Below are positions 43,723 through 52,627 of a stretch of 64,000 nt of DNA, piece after piece (within the stretch, counting starts at the first letter, position 1; each line of letters begins with the position of its first letter). The notes beneath the pieces are model-generated. The model was not told the origin of the DNA, made no database searches, and was given only the letters and a program-made list of their open reading frames with translations. The DNA lies in the NCBI RefSeq assembly GCF_042662625.1, contig NZ_JBHSXH010000015.1, positions 620,001 to 684,000 on the forward strand, read 5' to 3'. A program made the translations under genes and the position numbers. The stretch comes from Halopelagius fulvigenes. Lineage in GTDB: Archaea; Halobacteriota; Halobacteria; Halobacteriales; Haloferacaceae.

Positions 43723-44064
43723 ATGGGCCGTCGCCGCGACGCACTCCTGGCCGTCCTCGTCTCGATTCCCCTCGTCGGCGCGGGCGTCCTCCTCGACGCC
43801 CCCGCGGACCCTCTCGCCGCGACCCTCGGCGCGGCGGGAGCGCTCGTACTCGAGGGCCTCCTGTCGTTCGACGCCCCGCGCGTCCGCCGCGCGTGGGACC
43901 GGCCGGCCGTCCAGATCGGTGCCGTCCTCGCGGCGTTCGTCGCCGCCGCCGTCGGCGTCGCCCGGGTCGGCCCGGTCGCCGTGACGGTCGTAGTCGCCGG
44001 CCTCGCGACGTACCTGCTCGTCCTCGGGGGCGTCTCGCTCCGAGACGCGCTTCGAGACGCGTGA
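43723..44064 (+). CDS. Small membrane protein, function unknown
   Basis: A 113-residue protein with about four helices (LLAVLVSIPLVGAGVLLDAP, LAATLGAAGALVLEGLLSF, VQIGAVLAAFVAAAVGVARV, AVTVVVAGLATYLLVLGGV). No conserved motif is recognised. It diverges from the potassium channel gene and converges with the methyltransferase-like gene, with five bases between stops. Codon use and acidic ends support a real gene. Confidence 0.68.
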   Translation: MGRRRDALLAVLVSIPLVGAGVLLDAPADPLAATLGAAGALVLEGLLSFDAPRVRRAWDRPAVQIGAVLAAFVAAAVGVARVGPVAVTVVVAGLATYLLVLGGVSLRDALRDA

Positions 44065-44069
44065 CCTCC

Positions 44070-44963
44070 TCAGGCGACGCGGAAGAGCACGTCCACGTTC
44101 TGTGCGAGGTAGGTCAGTTCCTCCTCCGCGATCGCCCTATGCTTCCCGCCGACCCACCGCCGCACCGCGTCGTCGTTCACGTCGTCGCCCACCGCCCGTT
44201 CGACGCGGCGGAGGAGGTAGTGGAGGAAGTACGCCTGTTCGCCCTCGTACGGCGGGGAGACGACCCGGTCGGACCCGCCGGCGGAGAGCAGTTCCGCGTC
44301 CGCCTCGACGACGGCGTCGAGGAGGGCCCCGCCGAACTGAGCCGACCCGCCGTCGAGGCTCATCGACGCGTGGTACGCGTCGAGTATCGCCCGCGTCGCG
44401 TCGTCGTCGCCGGACGGCCGGAAGGCGGTCTGGCCGTCGAACGTCATCGGGAAGTAGCAGACGCCGCCGGACTCGACGCCGTCGAGAAGCGCCGAGAGGC
44501 CGTCCGGGAGGTCGATGGTGCCGGCGAAGGCGTGGCCGACCAGAACGTCGTACGTCCGCGCGTCGAGGTGGCGGAAGGCGTCGTCGGCGACGAACCGCAC
44601 CGTCGTCGAAGACGCCGGCAGGTAGAGTCGGTCCTCGGACTCCCACGTCGCCTCTCGGTCGCTCTCTCCGACCCACCGGCGCACCGTCTCGCAGCCGATG
44701 CGGACGGTTTCGGGGTCGGCGTCGAGGACGACGTACGTCACGTTCTCCGGGAGGACGCCCCACTGGAGGAGGCGGCGGCACATCGACCCGATGCCGCCGC
44801 CGGCGTCGACGATTCGGAGCGGGTTCGCCGACTGCTCGGCGAGTCGGTCAAGTTCGGCGCGGAACCGGTCGAGCGTCGGCCGGTGAAGCGCGGCGTCGTC
44901 GATGGACTCCTGCGCGCGGAGATACCGCGTGTACGAGTACGTCTGGGGTAGCGTGGGAGGCAC
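44070..44963 (-). CDS. Class I SAM-dependent methyltransferase-like protein
   Basis: A 297-residue protein. NPLRIVDAGGGIGSMCRRLL is motif I and VTYVVLDADPETVRIGCETV is motif II, and DVLVGHAFAGTIDLPDGLSA occupies the motif IV position. The open frame extends to 45074, but the GTG at 44963 (PPTLPQTYSYTRYL next) follows an AT-rich AAATTATTTTC stretch likely to be promoter. Long-form methyltransferases of this type in haloarchaea have unknown substrates. It is divergent from the coiled-coil gene at 45337. Confidence 0.72.
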   Translation of the reverse strand: MPPTLPQTYSYTRYLRAQESIDDAALHRPTLDRFRAELDRLAEQSANPLRIVDAGGGIGSMCRRLLQWGVLPENVTYVVLDADPETVRIGCETVRRWVGESDREATWESEDRLYLPASSTTVRFVADDAFRHLDARTYDVLVGHAFAGTIDLPDGLSALLDGVESGGVCYFPMTFDGQTAFRPSGDDDATRAILDAYHASMSLDGGSAQFGGALLDAVVEADAELLSAGGSDRVVSPPYEGEQAYFLHYLLRRVERAVGDDVNDDAVRRWVGGKHRAIAEEELTYLAQNVDVLFRVA

Positions 44964-45336
44964 GGACGAAAATAATTTGGGCTTGACAAAAATCCTCGTG
45001 TCTCGGGTCGCGTCGTCGCTCCGACACGTCCTCCCCAGATGCAACCCGAGGACGCCGTACCCCTCGCCGCGCACTCCGGCGCGCGGCGGTCTGTCGCGCG
45101 CGGTTCGGCGGTCGTTCGCGGCGGGGGAACACCTCTCAGATCTTCGTCACGTATTCCTCCGAAATGCGTCCGACGGCGGAGGAGTCGTGCGGTTTTCCGG
45201 ACGAGCGACCAGCTGCGGCTGTGCGCCCCCGACGCATCACCATCGCCCGATATGACGCTCGTCCGACGTGAATCGCGGGTTCGGAGGCGAAATCCTCCGG
45301 AAAGTATTTGATTCACATTCTGTGATATACCGACAA
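44964..45336. other. Divergent intergenic region (373 bp), no gene seen
   Basis: AT-rich patches at each end (near 44968-44985 and 45301-45310) fit promoters of the divergent flanking genes. The GC-rich middle has only Arg-rich shadow frames and no tRNA or hairpin that I recognise. Confidence 0.4.
45303..45310 (+). promoter_or_regulatory. Probable TATA box for the coiled-coil gene
   Basis: AGTATTTG is centred about 30 bases before ATG 45337, and fixes this start against an upstream ATG at 45268. Confidence 0.5.
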
Positions 45337-47520
45337 ATGGATAGCCAAATCATCGACTCGGTGACCGAGTGGGACGCGGTCTCCGTAGACGGCGGGTACG
45401 AGGGACTTCACCGCCTCGCCGACGGCGATTTCACCGGGGCCGTTTCGACGGGGATGACGTGGGCGTTCGTGCTGAACGGACGCGTCATCGGCGTCTTCGA
45501 CGGGAGTATCGAGGACTTCGAGGACGCCGACCTGACGGCGTACCGCGCGCCGGACACGTCGCTTCCGCTCCTCTTCCCCATGATGGAGACAGGCGGCGAG
45601 ACGCGAGCGAAGTACTACACGAACGAGACGCCCCTCAAGGACGCCGACTCGACGCTCTCGGCGGGCGGGTTCACGGGGTACATCGAACTGAGCGAGAACG
45701 TCCTCTCGGGGGACTACTACGTCGTCTACCACGGCGGCAAGTCGATGAGCGCGGCGTTCGTCGGCAGCAGTCGCCGCCTCGTCACCGGCGACGAGGCGTT
45801 CGAGAAGGCGAACGACGAGGTGGGCATCTACGAGGTGAAGGAGGCCGACGTCGATATCGTCGAACTCCCGGAGATCGAGGCGGACGTCTCCGCCGACGAC
45901 GAACCGGAGAGCGACGACGCCGCGACGCCCGCGCCCGACGTGTCCGACGTCGCGGACGAGGAGTCGCCCGACGAACCGACGCCCGGCGACGTTACCGACG
46001 CCGACGCGGCGGCGGACGACTCGCCCGCGGAGGCCGACCCGACGCCGGCGGAGTCGCCGACGGCCGCCGACCCCGCGTCGCCGACGGAGACTGTGGACGC
46101 GGCGGATGCGGCGGACACGGCGGCCGATGCGGACGCGGGAACGACCGCCGACGCGGACGCTCGGACGCCCCCGAGTTCGGGGAGCGAGTCCGGCGGAGCC
46201 CCCGGTTCGGCCGACGAGAGCGGCGACCGACGGCGGCGCGCCGCCGAACGGACGCAACGACGGCGTTCGTCGTCCGACGAGAGCGCCGACGGTTCGTCGG
46301 GGTCGGACAGAGACCCCTTCTCCGCGGAGGAGAAGTGGCGCGAAGCGCGCTCTATCCCCTCGCTCGACCCCTCCGAGTCGAGCACGCAGAACGGGTCCGA
46401 GGCGGCGACGAAGTCGCGCGCGCGGTCGAAGGGCGGCGGCCAACAGGCGGCGCAGAAGCGCCGGCGTCAGAACAAGCAGTCGGTGTCGCGCTCCCGCAGT
46501 TCGTCGTCTTCGGCGCCCGCGTCGAAGCGCGAGGGGCCGTCCGAGAGCGTCTCAAAGTCGTCGTCGGCTGAGAGCGGGGGCGAGTCGTCGGACTCCTCGT
46601 CCGCCGAAGCGCTGACGCAGAAACTCGAAGCGGCGCAGGCGCGGCGCGAGGTGCTCGAAGCAGAGCGGGACAGCCTGAAGGAGGAACGCGACGAACAGCG
46701 ACGCCGGGCCGAAGAACTGGAGGCGCGGGTCGAAGAGCTCGAAGCCGAAGTCGAGCGTCTGACGGAGCGACTCGAAGCCCAATCCGGCGGCTTCGTCGCC
46801 GAGGAGTCGATGTCGCCGAAGCAGGCGCTCTCGGGGACGAACCTGTTCGTCCGCTACAACCGGAAGGGCGAGGCGACGCTGGAACGCGCCCACCGGGGCG
46901 AGGTGACGCGCGAGGAGGTCAACGACAACCTCCGCCTCGAACACCACACGACGTTCGACACCGAGGGACTCGGCGTCGAGGGCGAACCGTACGCGGAGTT
47001 CCTCCACGAGAGCACCGAGTACGGCTTCGCGAAGTGGGTCGTCACCGACCTCCTGTACGAAATCGGCGAGACGGGCAACCGAAACCCGCTGCGCGAACTG
47101 TTCGACGCCATCCCGAGGATAGACCGCGTCGAACTCCGCGGCACCGTCGGCGTCGAAACCGAGGAGGGCGTCGAGGAACGGGACTTCGACGTCATCTTCC
47201 GCGACCAGATGGGCGACCCCCTGTTCGTCGCAGACATGAACACGTCGCGGAACGCGACGACGCAGGCGATGGTCGGCTCTCTCGTCAAGAACGCCCGCAC
47301 CGTCGCCGAGGGCGACGACGCCTTCTCGACGGCGTTCTACGTCACCGAGTCGTTCTTCGACCCCGAAGCGCTCGAAGCCGTCTCCGAGGAGACGGGCGGC
47401 GGGTTCCTCTCGCGGTCGAAGCGCAAGTCGTTCGTGAAGCTCTCGCGCAAGCAGGGCTTTCACCTCTGTCTCGTCGAGGCGCGGAACAACGAGTTCCACG
47501 TGAACGTCCCCGACCTCTGA
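45337..47520 (+). CDS. Large haloarchaeal protein: N-terminal domain, disordered linker, coiled coil, conserved C-terminal domain
   Basis: A 727-residue protein with no recognised function. Residues 1-190 are a compact beta-rich domain (GVFDGSIEDFEDADLTAYR, YVVYHGGKSMSAAFVGSSRR). Residues about 190-330 are an acidic, Ala/Pro/Asp-rich linker with repeats such as AADAADTAADADA, then a basic, Ser/Arg-rich stretch about 370-440. Residues about 450-500 are a strong coiled coil (LEAAQARREVLEAERDSL, then EELEARVEELEAEVERL). The C-terminal 220 residues are globular, with FDVIFRDQMGDPLFVADMN, a beta-hairpin arrangement loosely like a nuclease fold, though no Lys completes a PD-(D/E)xK site. It is divergent from a methyltransferase-like gene. 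Family conserved in haloarchaea. Confidence 0.8.
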   Translation: MDSQIIDSVTEWDAVSVDGGYEGLHRLADGDFTGAVSTGMTWAFVLNGRVIGVFDGSIEDFEDADLTAYRAPDTSLPLLFPMMETGGETRAKYYTNETPLKDADSTLSAGGFTGYIELSENVLSGDYYVVYHGGKSMSAAFVGSSRRLVTGDEAFEKANDEVGIYEVKEADVDIVELPEIEADVSADDEPESDDAATPAPDVSDVADEESPDEPTPGDVTDADAAADDSPAEADPTPAESPTAADPASPTETVDAADAADTAADADAGTTADADARTPPSSGSESGGAPGSADESGDRRRRAAERTQRRRSSSDESADGSSGSDRDPFSAEEKWREARSIPSLDPSESSTQNGSEAATKSRARSKGGGQQAAQKRRRQNKQSVSRSRSSSSSAPASKREGPSESVSKSSSAESGGESSDSSSAEALTQKLEAAQARREVLEAERDSLKEERDEQRRRAEELEARVEELEAEVERLTERLEAQSGGFVAEESMSPKQALSGTNLFVRYNRKGEATLERAHRGEVTREEVNDNLRLEHHTTFDTEGLGVEGEPYAEFLHESTEYGFAKWVVTDLLYEIGETGNRNPLRELFDAIPRIDRVELRGTVGVETEEGVEERDFDVIFRDQMGDPLFVADMNTSRNATTQAMVGSLVKNARTVAEGDDAFSTAFYVTESFFDPEALEAVSEETGGGFLSRSKRKSFVKLSRKQGFHLCLVEARNNEFHVNVPDL

Positions 47521-47536
47521 GTCGGCGAGACGGCCC

Positions 47537-47541
47537 TTTTT
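47537..47541 (+). terminator. Possible T-tract terminator
   Basis: Five T residues (CGGCCCTTTTTCGCGG) lie 17 bases after the stop of the coiled-coil gene. Confidence 0.35.
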
Positions 47542-47762
47542 CGCGGTCTGTCGGGTCGCGTAGCGCGGCCGCTACTCTCGGTGAAGTGTTGTCGCGTAGA
47601 GCCACGGAGCGGTCGCTCTCGTCCGCGGCTTCGGTCGTCGGCGGTTAGTCCTACGCGGCGTGCGAGGTGCCGGCGTCGCCGAAAAGAGAGAGGAGCGGCG
47701 ACGGCGGCGCAGTCGCTGTACGGAGGCGTCGCACGGCGCACTCCGTTCGGCAGAAGTTCGCG

Positions 47763-48068
47763 TTAGCCCTCTATCTCGGCCGCTTCCTCGATTTTCATCG
47801 AGTCCAGCTTGTCGACTATCTCGTCGAGCTTCTCGTCGAGTTCGTCGACGAACTCGGCCGTACGCTCCGTCGTGATGGCGCCTTGGCTCGACGGTTCGAT
47901 AAGGTTCTCCTCTTCGAGGACGCGGAGGGAGTAGCGAACCTTGTGGTGCGGGTAGCCCGTCTCGTTGGACATCTTCACGATACCGATCGGTTCGCTTTCG
48001 ATGACCATCTTCAGAACCTGCAGGTGCCGCTCCAACATGTCCACTTCCTTCTCAAGTCGGTCTATCAT
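47763..48068 (-). CDS. Small helix-turn-helix and coiled-coil protein, probable transcription regulator
   Basis: A 101-residue protein. Residues about 1-20 form a helix with heptads (RLEKEVDMLERHLQVLKMVI). The winged-helix region IGIVKMSNETGYPHHKVRYS then LRVLEEENLIEPSSQGAITT follows, with the wing near TTERTAEF, and the C-terminus is again helical. It fits small haloarchaeal regulators that decide promoter use from a bound partner. A reverse-strand TTTTAAAA lies about 30 bases upstream of the start. Target genes are unknown; purA is divergent. Confidence 0.78.
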   Translation of the reverse strand: MIDRLEKEVDMLERHLQVLKMVIESEPIGIVKMSNETGYPHHKVRYSLRVLEEENLIEPSSQGAITTERTAEFVDELDEKLDEIVDKLDSMKIEEAAEIEG

Positions 48069-48094
48069 GGCATTTGTTAACTTGTCTTTGCAGG

Positions 48095-48102
48095 TTTTAA
48101 AA
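48095..48102 (-). promoter_or_regulatory. TATA box for the small HTH protein
   Basis: TTTTAAAA (palindromic) is centred about 30 bases upstream of ATG 48068 on the reverse strand. Confidence 0.55.
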
Positions 48103-48279
48103 GTTGCCCTCTCCAGTTACTCGATACGACCGCAGGCGATGACTCTCGTTTCGGGTGAGATGTAGATAACGGTTTGGGTACGTCTCTCGCGGGGATAATG
48201 CACAAGAGTGCGTAGCGTCGCCGTTCGGTTCCGATTGCGTTACGTGTTCGTGCATATCTCTCGGTGGAGGACCGTAATC

Positions 48280-48289
48280 GGTTTAATCG
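48280..48289 (+). promoter_or_regulatory. Probable TATA box for purA
   Basis: GGTTTAATCG is centred about 26 bases upstream of ATG 48310. Confidence 0.5.
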
Positions 48290-48309
48290 GGGGGGATGAA
48301 CCGCCGACT

Positions 48310-49641
48310 ATGACCGTCACAATCGTCGGCTCCCAACTCGGCGACGAGGGCAAGGGCGCGCTCGTCGACCTCTGGGGTGGAGACGCCGACGTCGTCGTCC
48401 GCTATCAGGGCGGGGACAACGCCGGCCACACCGTCGTCGAAGACGGAAACGAGTACAAACTGTCGCTCGTCCCGAGCGGTGCGGTTCGGGGGAAGGTCGG
48501 CGTCCTCGGCAACGGGTGCGTCATCAACCCGCGGACGCTCTTCTCGGAGATAGATTCGCTTCGCGACCGCGGACTCGACCCCGACGTCCGCCTCGCGCGC
48601 CGCGCGCACGTCATCATGCCGTACCACCGCCGCCTCGACGGTATCGAAGAGGAGGCGAAGGCCGACTCGGACATGACCGTCGGGACGACCGGTCGAGGCA
48701 TCGGTCCGACGTACGAAGACAAGGTGGGACGCCGCGGCATCCGCGTCGGCGACCTCCTCGACCCCGACGTGCTCCGGCAGCGATTGGAGTACGTCGTCCC
48801 GCAGAAACGCGCTCTCATCGAGGACGTGTACGGCCTCGAAGCGGGCGAGGAGTGCGACGTCGAGGCCCTCTTCGAGGAGTTCGTCGAAGTCGGCGAACGC
48901 CTCGAAGACGAGAACATGACCGTCAACTGCGGCGACTTCCTCGCCGAACGCCGCGAGGCCGGCGAGCGGGTGATGTTCGAGGGCGCACAGGGGACGCTCA
49001 TCGACATCGACCACGGAAGCTACCCGTACGTGACGTCCTCGAACCCGACCGCCGGCGGCGCGTCCACGGGCACCGGCGTCGGTCCGACCGTCGTCGGGCG
49101 GGGCGAAGTCGTCGGCATCGTCAAGGCGTACCTCTCGCGGGTCGGCGAAGGGCCCATGCCCACCGAACTGAAAGACGACGAACGCGAGGAGGAACTCGCC
49201 GACGACATCCGCGAGAAGGGCGGCGAGTTCGGCACCGTCACCGGCCGCCCGCGCCGCATCGGGTGGCTCGACATGCCGATGCTCCGCCACGCCGCGCGCG
49301 TCAGCGGGTTCACCGGCATCGCCGTCAACCACCTCGACGTCCTCGCGGGACTGGACGAGGTGAAGGTGGGCCACTCCTACGAGCTAGACGGCGAGGAACT
49401 GCTGACGATGCCCGCGACGACCGAACGGTGGGCGGAGTGCGAACCGACCCTCCGCGAGTTCGAACCGTGGCCGGAAGTCGACTGGACCGCCGTCGCGGAG
49501 GAGGGCTACGACGCCATCCCCGAGAACGCTCGGACGTACCTCAACTACCTCACCGAGGAGATGGGAGTGCCCGTCTACGCCGTCGGCGTCGGCCCGGACC
49601 GCGCCGAAACCGTCGAACTCGTCAACCCCTTCGAGCGGTAA
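48310..49641 (+). CDS. purA: Adenylosuccinate synthetase
   Basis: A 443-residue enzyme that joins IMP and aspartate using GTP, the first step from IMP to AMP. The P-loop is VGSQLGDEGKGALVDLW, with the GDNAGHTVV loop and catalytic residues Asp and His within. The signature TVGTTGRGIGPTYEDKVGRR and the GTP-guanine region (late KTGxVT/GR equivalents, TVTGRPRRIGWLD) are present. ATG 48310 gives MTVTIVGSQLGDEGKG, the standard N-terminus; an upstream open extension lacks similarity. It is a single gene in this window. Confidence 0.97.
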   Translation: MTVTIVGSQLGDEGKGALVDLWGGDADVVVRYQGGDNAGHTVVEDGNEYKLSLVPSGAVRGKVGVLGNGCVINPRTLFSEIDSLRDRGLDPDVRLARRAHVIMPYHRRLDGIEEEAKADSDMTVGTTGRGIGPTYEDKVGRRGIRVGDLLDPDVLRQRLEYVVPQKRALIEDVYGLEAGEECDVEALFEEFVEVGERLEDENMTVNCGDFLAERREAGERVMFEGAQGTLIDIDHGSYPYVTSSNPTAGGASTGTGVGPTVVGRGEVVGIVKAYLSRVGEGPMPTELKDDEREEELADDIREKGGEFGTVTGRPRRIGWLDMPMLRHAARVSGFTGIAVNHLDVLAGLDEVKVGHSYELDGEELLTMPATTERWAECEPTLREFEPWPEVDWTAVAEEGYDAIPENARTYLNYLTEEMGVPVYAVGVGPDRAETVELVNPFER

Positions 49642-49659
49642 GCCGGTCCGTTCGACCGC

Positions 49660-50853
49660 TCACTCCGCTTCGATTTTCACGAGAACCGCGTCGGTGAGAC
49701 CGTAGTCTCCGAGCGATCCGACGTTCTTCGTTCCGAGGAGTGCCGCGCCGCCGTCGGCGGTGAGTGCGGCGTCTCTGAGGAGGTCGAACTCGACCGAAAC
49801 CCGCCGACGCCGCCGTTCCTCGCCGCGTTCGTCCCGTTCGACGAGGACGACGCCGCCGTCTTCGCTCGTCGCGGTGACGGAACCGCCCTCGTCGTCGGCC
49901 ATCACCCGCGTACGGTACCGGTCCGCGTCGGTCGCCTTCCACACGGTGTCCCCGGACGAATCCAGTTTCCGCGCCCACGCTCTCGACGTCCGCCGGGCGA
50001 AGAACACCGTCCCCCCGGAGACGAGGACGCCGCCGTCGGCCGCGGATTCGACCGCGTGCACGCTCTGGTTCCCGTCGTCGGTTCGGAACGATCTCGTCCA
50101 CCCCACGTCCCCGTCGGCGTCGAGTTTCTTCGCCCACGCGTAGGCCGTCTCCGACGACGTCCGGGTCGTCCCGACCAGCACGTAGCCGCCGTCGGCCGTC
50201 TGCACCGCCGAGGCGACGTCGCTCCCCGAGTACTTGTAGCGTCTGTGCCACTCCGCGGTTCCCGAATCGTCCGTTTTGACCACCCACGCACCGTCCGGGT
50301 CGGTTCCCGTGCGTCCCCCGAGGAGGAACCCGCCGTCGTCCGTTCGGAGGAGCGCGCTCGGGTAGTCGTACCGTTCGCCGCCGTAGGTGTTCGACCGCCG
50401 TTCGTCGCCGTTCGAATCGACCGAGACGAGCCAGAAGTCGCTCTCTCCGGCGCCGAAACTGCTCGTCCACCCGAGGAGGGCGAAGCCGTCCCCGTCGGCG
50501 ACGATGTCGATGCCCTCCTCGATACCGTCGCCCCCGAGAGCACGGTTCGCCCGTTCCTCCCCCGCGGGCGACGTCGCGACGAACCACGCGTCGCTCTGTT
50601 CGGCCGTCTCCTCCGTCTCGAACGTCGTCGTCTCGCCGTAGAAGGCGAACCCCGACGGCGTTTCGACGAGCGAACGGCCGATGTCGGAGTGGGCGTTCTC
50701 GTACGTCCGCGTCCACTCGACGGGCGTGGCCCCGAATCCGTTCGCGGGTGATTCGAACGCCGAGGATGCGGTGCCTCCGACGCACCCCGCGAGTGCGCCG
50801 GCGAACGACGTCCCCGCGAGTTGGAGGGCGGTTCGGCGCGGGAGACCGGTCAT
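49660..50853 (-). CDS. Tat-exported beta-propeller-like lipoprotein
   Basis: A 397-residue secreted protein. MTGLPRRTALQLAGTSFAGA has the twin-arginine motif, and ALAGC is the lipobox, so it is anchored outside. The rest repeats a motif of about 45-50 residues, such as LLRTDDGGFLLGGRTGTDPD and the analogous AVQTADGGYVLVGTTRTSSE, roughly six or seven times, giving a predicted beta-propeller. No catalytic residue is visible, and a ligand-binding or scaffold role is an inference. The start at 50853 is chosen for the signal peptide; a longer frame to 51120 has no coding character. Confidence 0.82.
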   Translation of the reverse strand: MTGLPRRTALQLAGTSFAGALAGCVGGTASSAFESPANGFGATPVEWTRTYENAHSDIGRSLVETPSGFAFYGETTTFETEETAEQSDAWFVATSPAGEERANRALGGDGIEEGIDIVADGDGFALLGWTSSFGAGESDFWLVSVDSNGDERRSNTYGGERYDYPSALLRTDDGGFLLGGRTGTDPDGAWVVKTDDSGTAEWHRRYKYSGSDVASAVQTADGGYVLVGTTRTSSETAYAWAKKLDADGDVGWTRSFRTDDGNQSVHAVESAADGGVLVSGGTVFFARRTSRAWARKLDSSGDTVWKATDADRYRTRVMADDEGGSVTATSEDGGVVLVERDERGEERRRRRVSVEFDLLRDAALTADGGAALLGTKNVGSLGDYGLTDAVLVKIEAE

Positions 50854-51001
50854 GTTTCCGACTCCGAACGCGAGTGTAAATGCTTTCTCCGTCGGTTCGT
50901 CGCGTCCGGCCGGGGGTCCGCCGCCGGGAGGGAGTTCCCCTGCCTCCCGCCGAATCGAAGAATCCGTACCCTTTTGTTTCACCCCGTCCATCCGTCGCAC
51001 G

Positions 51002-51187
51002 ATGAAGGAATCCCTGATGGACATCCTCTGTGACCCCCTCGACAAGAGCGACCTCGAACTGGAGGTCGACGAACGCGACGGCGACGAGATACTCGAAGGG
51101 CGTCTCGTCGGGACGGTCACCGGAGAGGTCTACCCCATCGAGGACGGCATCCCGAATCTGCTGCCGCCGGATATGCGAGACGACTAG
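51002..51187 (+). CDS. Trm112-like methyltransferase activator (Trm112p/UPF0434 type)
   Basis: A 61-residue protein. MKESLMDILCDPLDKSDLEL then GRLVGTVTGEVYPIEDGIPN and LLPPDM match the small Trm112/YcaR family, which in archaea and eukaryotes binds and stabilises several SAM-dependent methyltransferases for tRNA, rRNA and release-factor modification. Only one Cys (C10) is seen, so no full zinc site is present. It is divergent from the lipoprotein gene. Confidence 0.88.
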   Translation: MKESLMDILCDPLDKSDLELEVDERDGDEILEGRLVGTVTGEVYPIEDGIPNLLPPDMRDD

Positions 51188-51230
51188 TCGGACCTGAACG
51201 TTTTTCACTACACGCCGAGAGGGACACACC

Positions 51231-51809
51231 GTGTCGGAGTCGCTGAGAGTCGAACTGAACGGAGAGGGCATCCACACCATCACCGCGCCGGCCGCGTTCG
51301 AGGCCGACGGCCCGTTCGTGGTCGTCCTCGACAACGCGGGCGCGGCGGTCCACGTACACGTCCATCTCGACGATACGCTCTCCGCCGCGGCGCGACTCGA
51401 AAGCGGCAACCACTACGTCGAGGAGGGCGGGACGCAACGCGTCCGAGTCGGCGTCTCCGCGCCCGAGGAACCGATAACGGGGACGCTCCGGGTCGTCACC
51501 GGGTACGGCGCGGAGGAAGCGCACGTCCGCGTGACTATCGACCCCGAGGCGGCGGCGAACTCCGAAGTCGAGGTGGACGAGGAGTTCTCCCGACCGCCGC
51601 GGAGAGAACCGGAGCCCTCCACCCTCGACGAACTCCGGGAGGCGGTCTCCGTCCCCTCGCGGACCACCGTCCCGTTCCTCGGCCTCGTCGGCGTCTCCCT
51701 CCTCGTCGCTGCCGTCGTCGTCACCACCGTCGAGAGCACGGCACTCGTCCTCGGCGTCGGCGTCGTCCTCGGGGCGATGCTCGTCGCGACGGCGTTTCTC
51801 ATCCGCTGA
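51231..51809 (+). CDS. Haloarchaeal protein with C-terminal membrane hairpin, function unknown
   Basis: A 192-residue protein starting with GTG. Residues 1-105 are a beta-rich extramembrane domain (AAVHVHVHLDDTLSAAARLE), then an acidic linker (about 105-140), and two C-terminal helices (TTVPFLGLVGVSLLVAAVVV and ALVLGVGVVLGAMLVATAFL). It may therefore be tail-anchored. No catalytic motif is recognised. It follows the Trm112-like gene by 43 bases on the same strand and may share its promoter, though a T-rich element at 51201-51205 could start its own transcript. Confidence 0.7.
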   Translation: MSESLRVELNGEGIHTITAPAAFEADGPFVVVLDNAGAAVHVHVHLDDTLSAAARLESGNHYVEEGGTQRVRVGVSAPEEPITGTLRVVTGYGAEEAHVRVTIDPEAAANSEVEVDEEFSRPPRREPEPSTLDELREAVSVPSRTTVPFLGLVGVSLLVAAVVVTTVESTALVLGVGVVLGAMLVATAFLIR

Positions 51810-51862
51810 CCGGTCGATTCGGCCGCCGTTAGATAGGTTAGTCTATGAGATTGTATCTATTT

Positions 51863-51879
51863 TATGAATAGCGTTCATA
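51863..51879. promoter_or_regulatory. Inverted repeat, possible operator of the Bat-like gene
   Basis: TATGAA-TAGCG-TTCATA, perfect six-base arms with five-base spacer, sits about 30 bases upstream of GTG 51904 and overlaps the AT-rich TATA candidate ATTTTATG (51859-51866). Confidence 0.4.
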
Positions 51880-51903
51880 CGTCGTCGGGCCGTTTCCAGC
51901 CCA

Positions 51904-52599
51904 GTGAGTTTCGTCGCGACGGTTACGATCAGTGACCCCCCGCTGTTTCAGGCGACGTTCGACGCGGTTCCGGACGCGCACAGCACGCTCGAAAACTACC
52001 ACTACGTCGAAGACGAGCCCGGGGACCGGCGCTACGTGTTCTTCTGCTGGATGTCGGGCTGCGACCTCGACGAGCACGAACTCGCGTTGGCGAACGACCC
52101 GACGGTCGGCGAGTTCAAGACGCTGGCCGACGCGGGGGACCGCCGCCTCTACCGAATCGTCACCGAACCGGTGCCGGACGAGTGGATGATGCTGTTCCCG
52201 TTCTTCCGCGACAACGACATCACCGTGCTGAAATCGACGCGGACGGTGCACGGCATCCACATCGAGGCGCGCTTCCCGTCGTACGATGCGCTGCAGGCGC
52301 TGAAGTCGACGGTGTGCGAGGCCGGTTCCGACGTCGAGATAGACCGCATCCGCTCCGCGGTGTCGCCGTCGCTCGGCGAGAACCGACTCACGGAGAAGCA
52401 ACGCGAGGCGGTTGCGCTGGCCGCCCGCCGGGGGTACTTCGAGACGCCCAGTCGGGTGTCGCTCGGCGAACTCGCGGAGGAACTGGGCGTCAGTCCGCAG
52501 GCCGTCTCGAAACGCGTCCGCGCCGGCGTCGAGAAACTCGTCGAGACGACGCTGTGTCGGTCCGAGTCGGCGGAGACCCTCTCGAACGTCCGGCGGTGA
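51904..52599 (+). CDS. Bat-like helix-turn-helix regulator (HTH_10)
   Basis: A 231-residue regulator. Residues 1-160 contain the Bat-type sensory domain (TVTISDPPLFQATFDAVPDA, TEPVPDEWMMLFPFFRDNDI) and the C-terminus is HTH_10: LTEKQREAVALAARRGYFET followed by VSLGELAEELGVSPQAVSKR. It lacks PAS or GAF domains, unlike the giant protein at 20898. GTG 51904 is the likely start. A palindrome at 51863-51879 may be an autoregulatory site. DNA targets are not predictable. Confidence 0.9.
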   Translation: MSFVATVTISDPPLFQATFDAVPDAHSTLENYHYVEDEPGDRRYVFFCWMSGCDLDEHELALANDPTVGEFKTLADAGDRRLYRIVTEPVPDEWMMLFPFFRDNDITVLKSTRTVHGIHIEARFPSYDALQALKSTVCEAGSDVEIDRIRSAVSPSLGENRLTEKQREAVALAARRGYFETPSRVSLGELAEELGVSPQAVSKRVRAGVEKLVETTLCRSESAETLSNVRR

Positions 52600-52627
52600 C
52601 CGCCTCGGGGGAATCGACCTCCCCGCT

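Noticed and set aside
46300..46620. Frameshift in the Ser/Arg-rich stretch of the coiled-coil gene
   Set aside because: The frame stays open and reads smoothly into the coiled coil; the odd composition is a disordered linker.
47542..47762. Possible RNA gene or small protein after the coiled-coil gene
   Set aside because: No tRNA fold, no conserved structure and no frame with haloarchaeal character.
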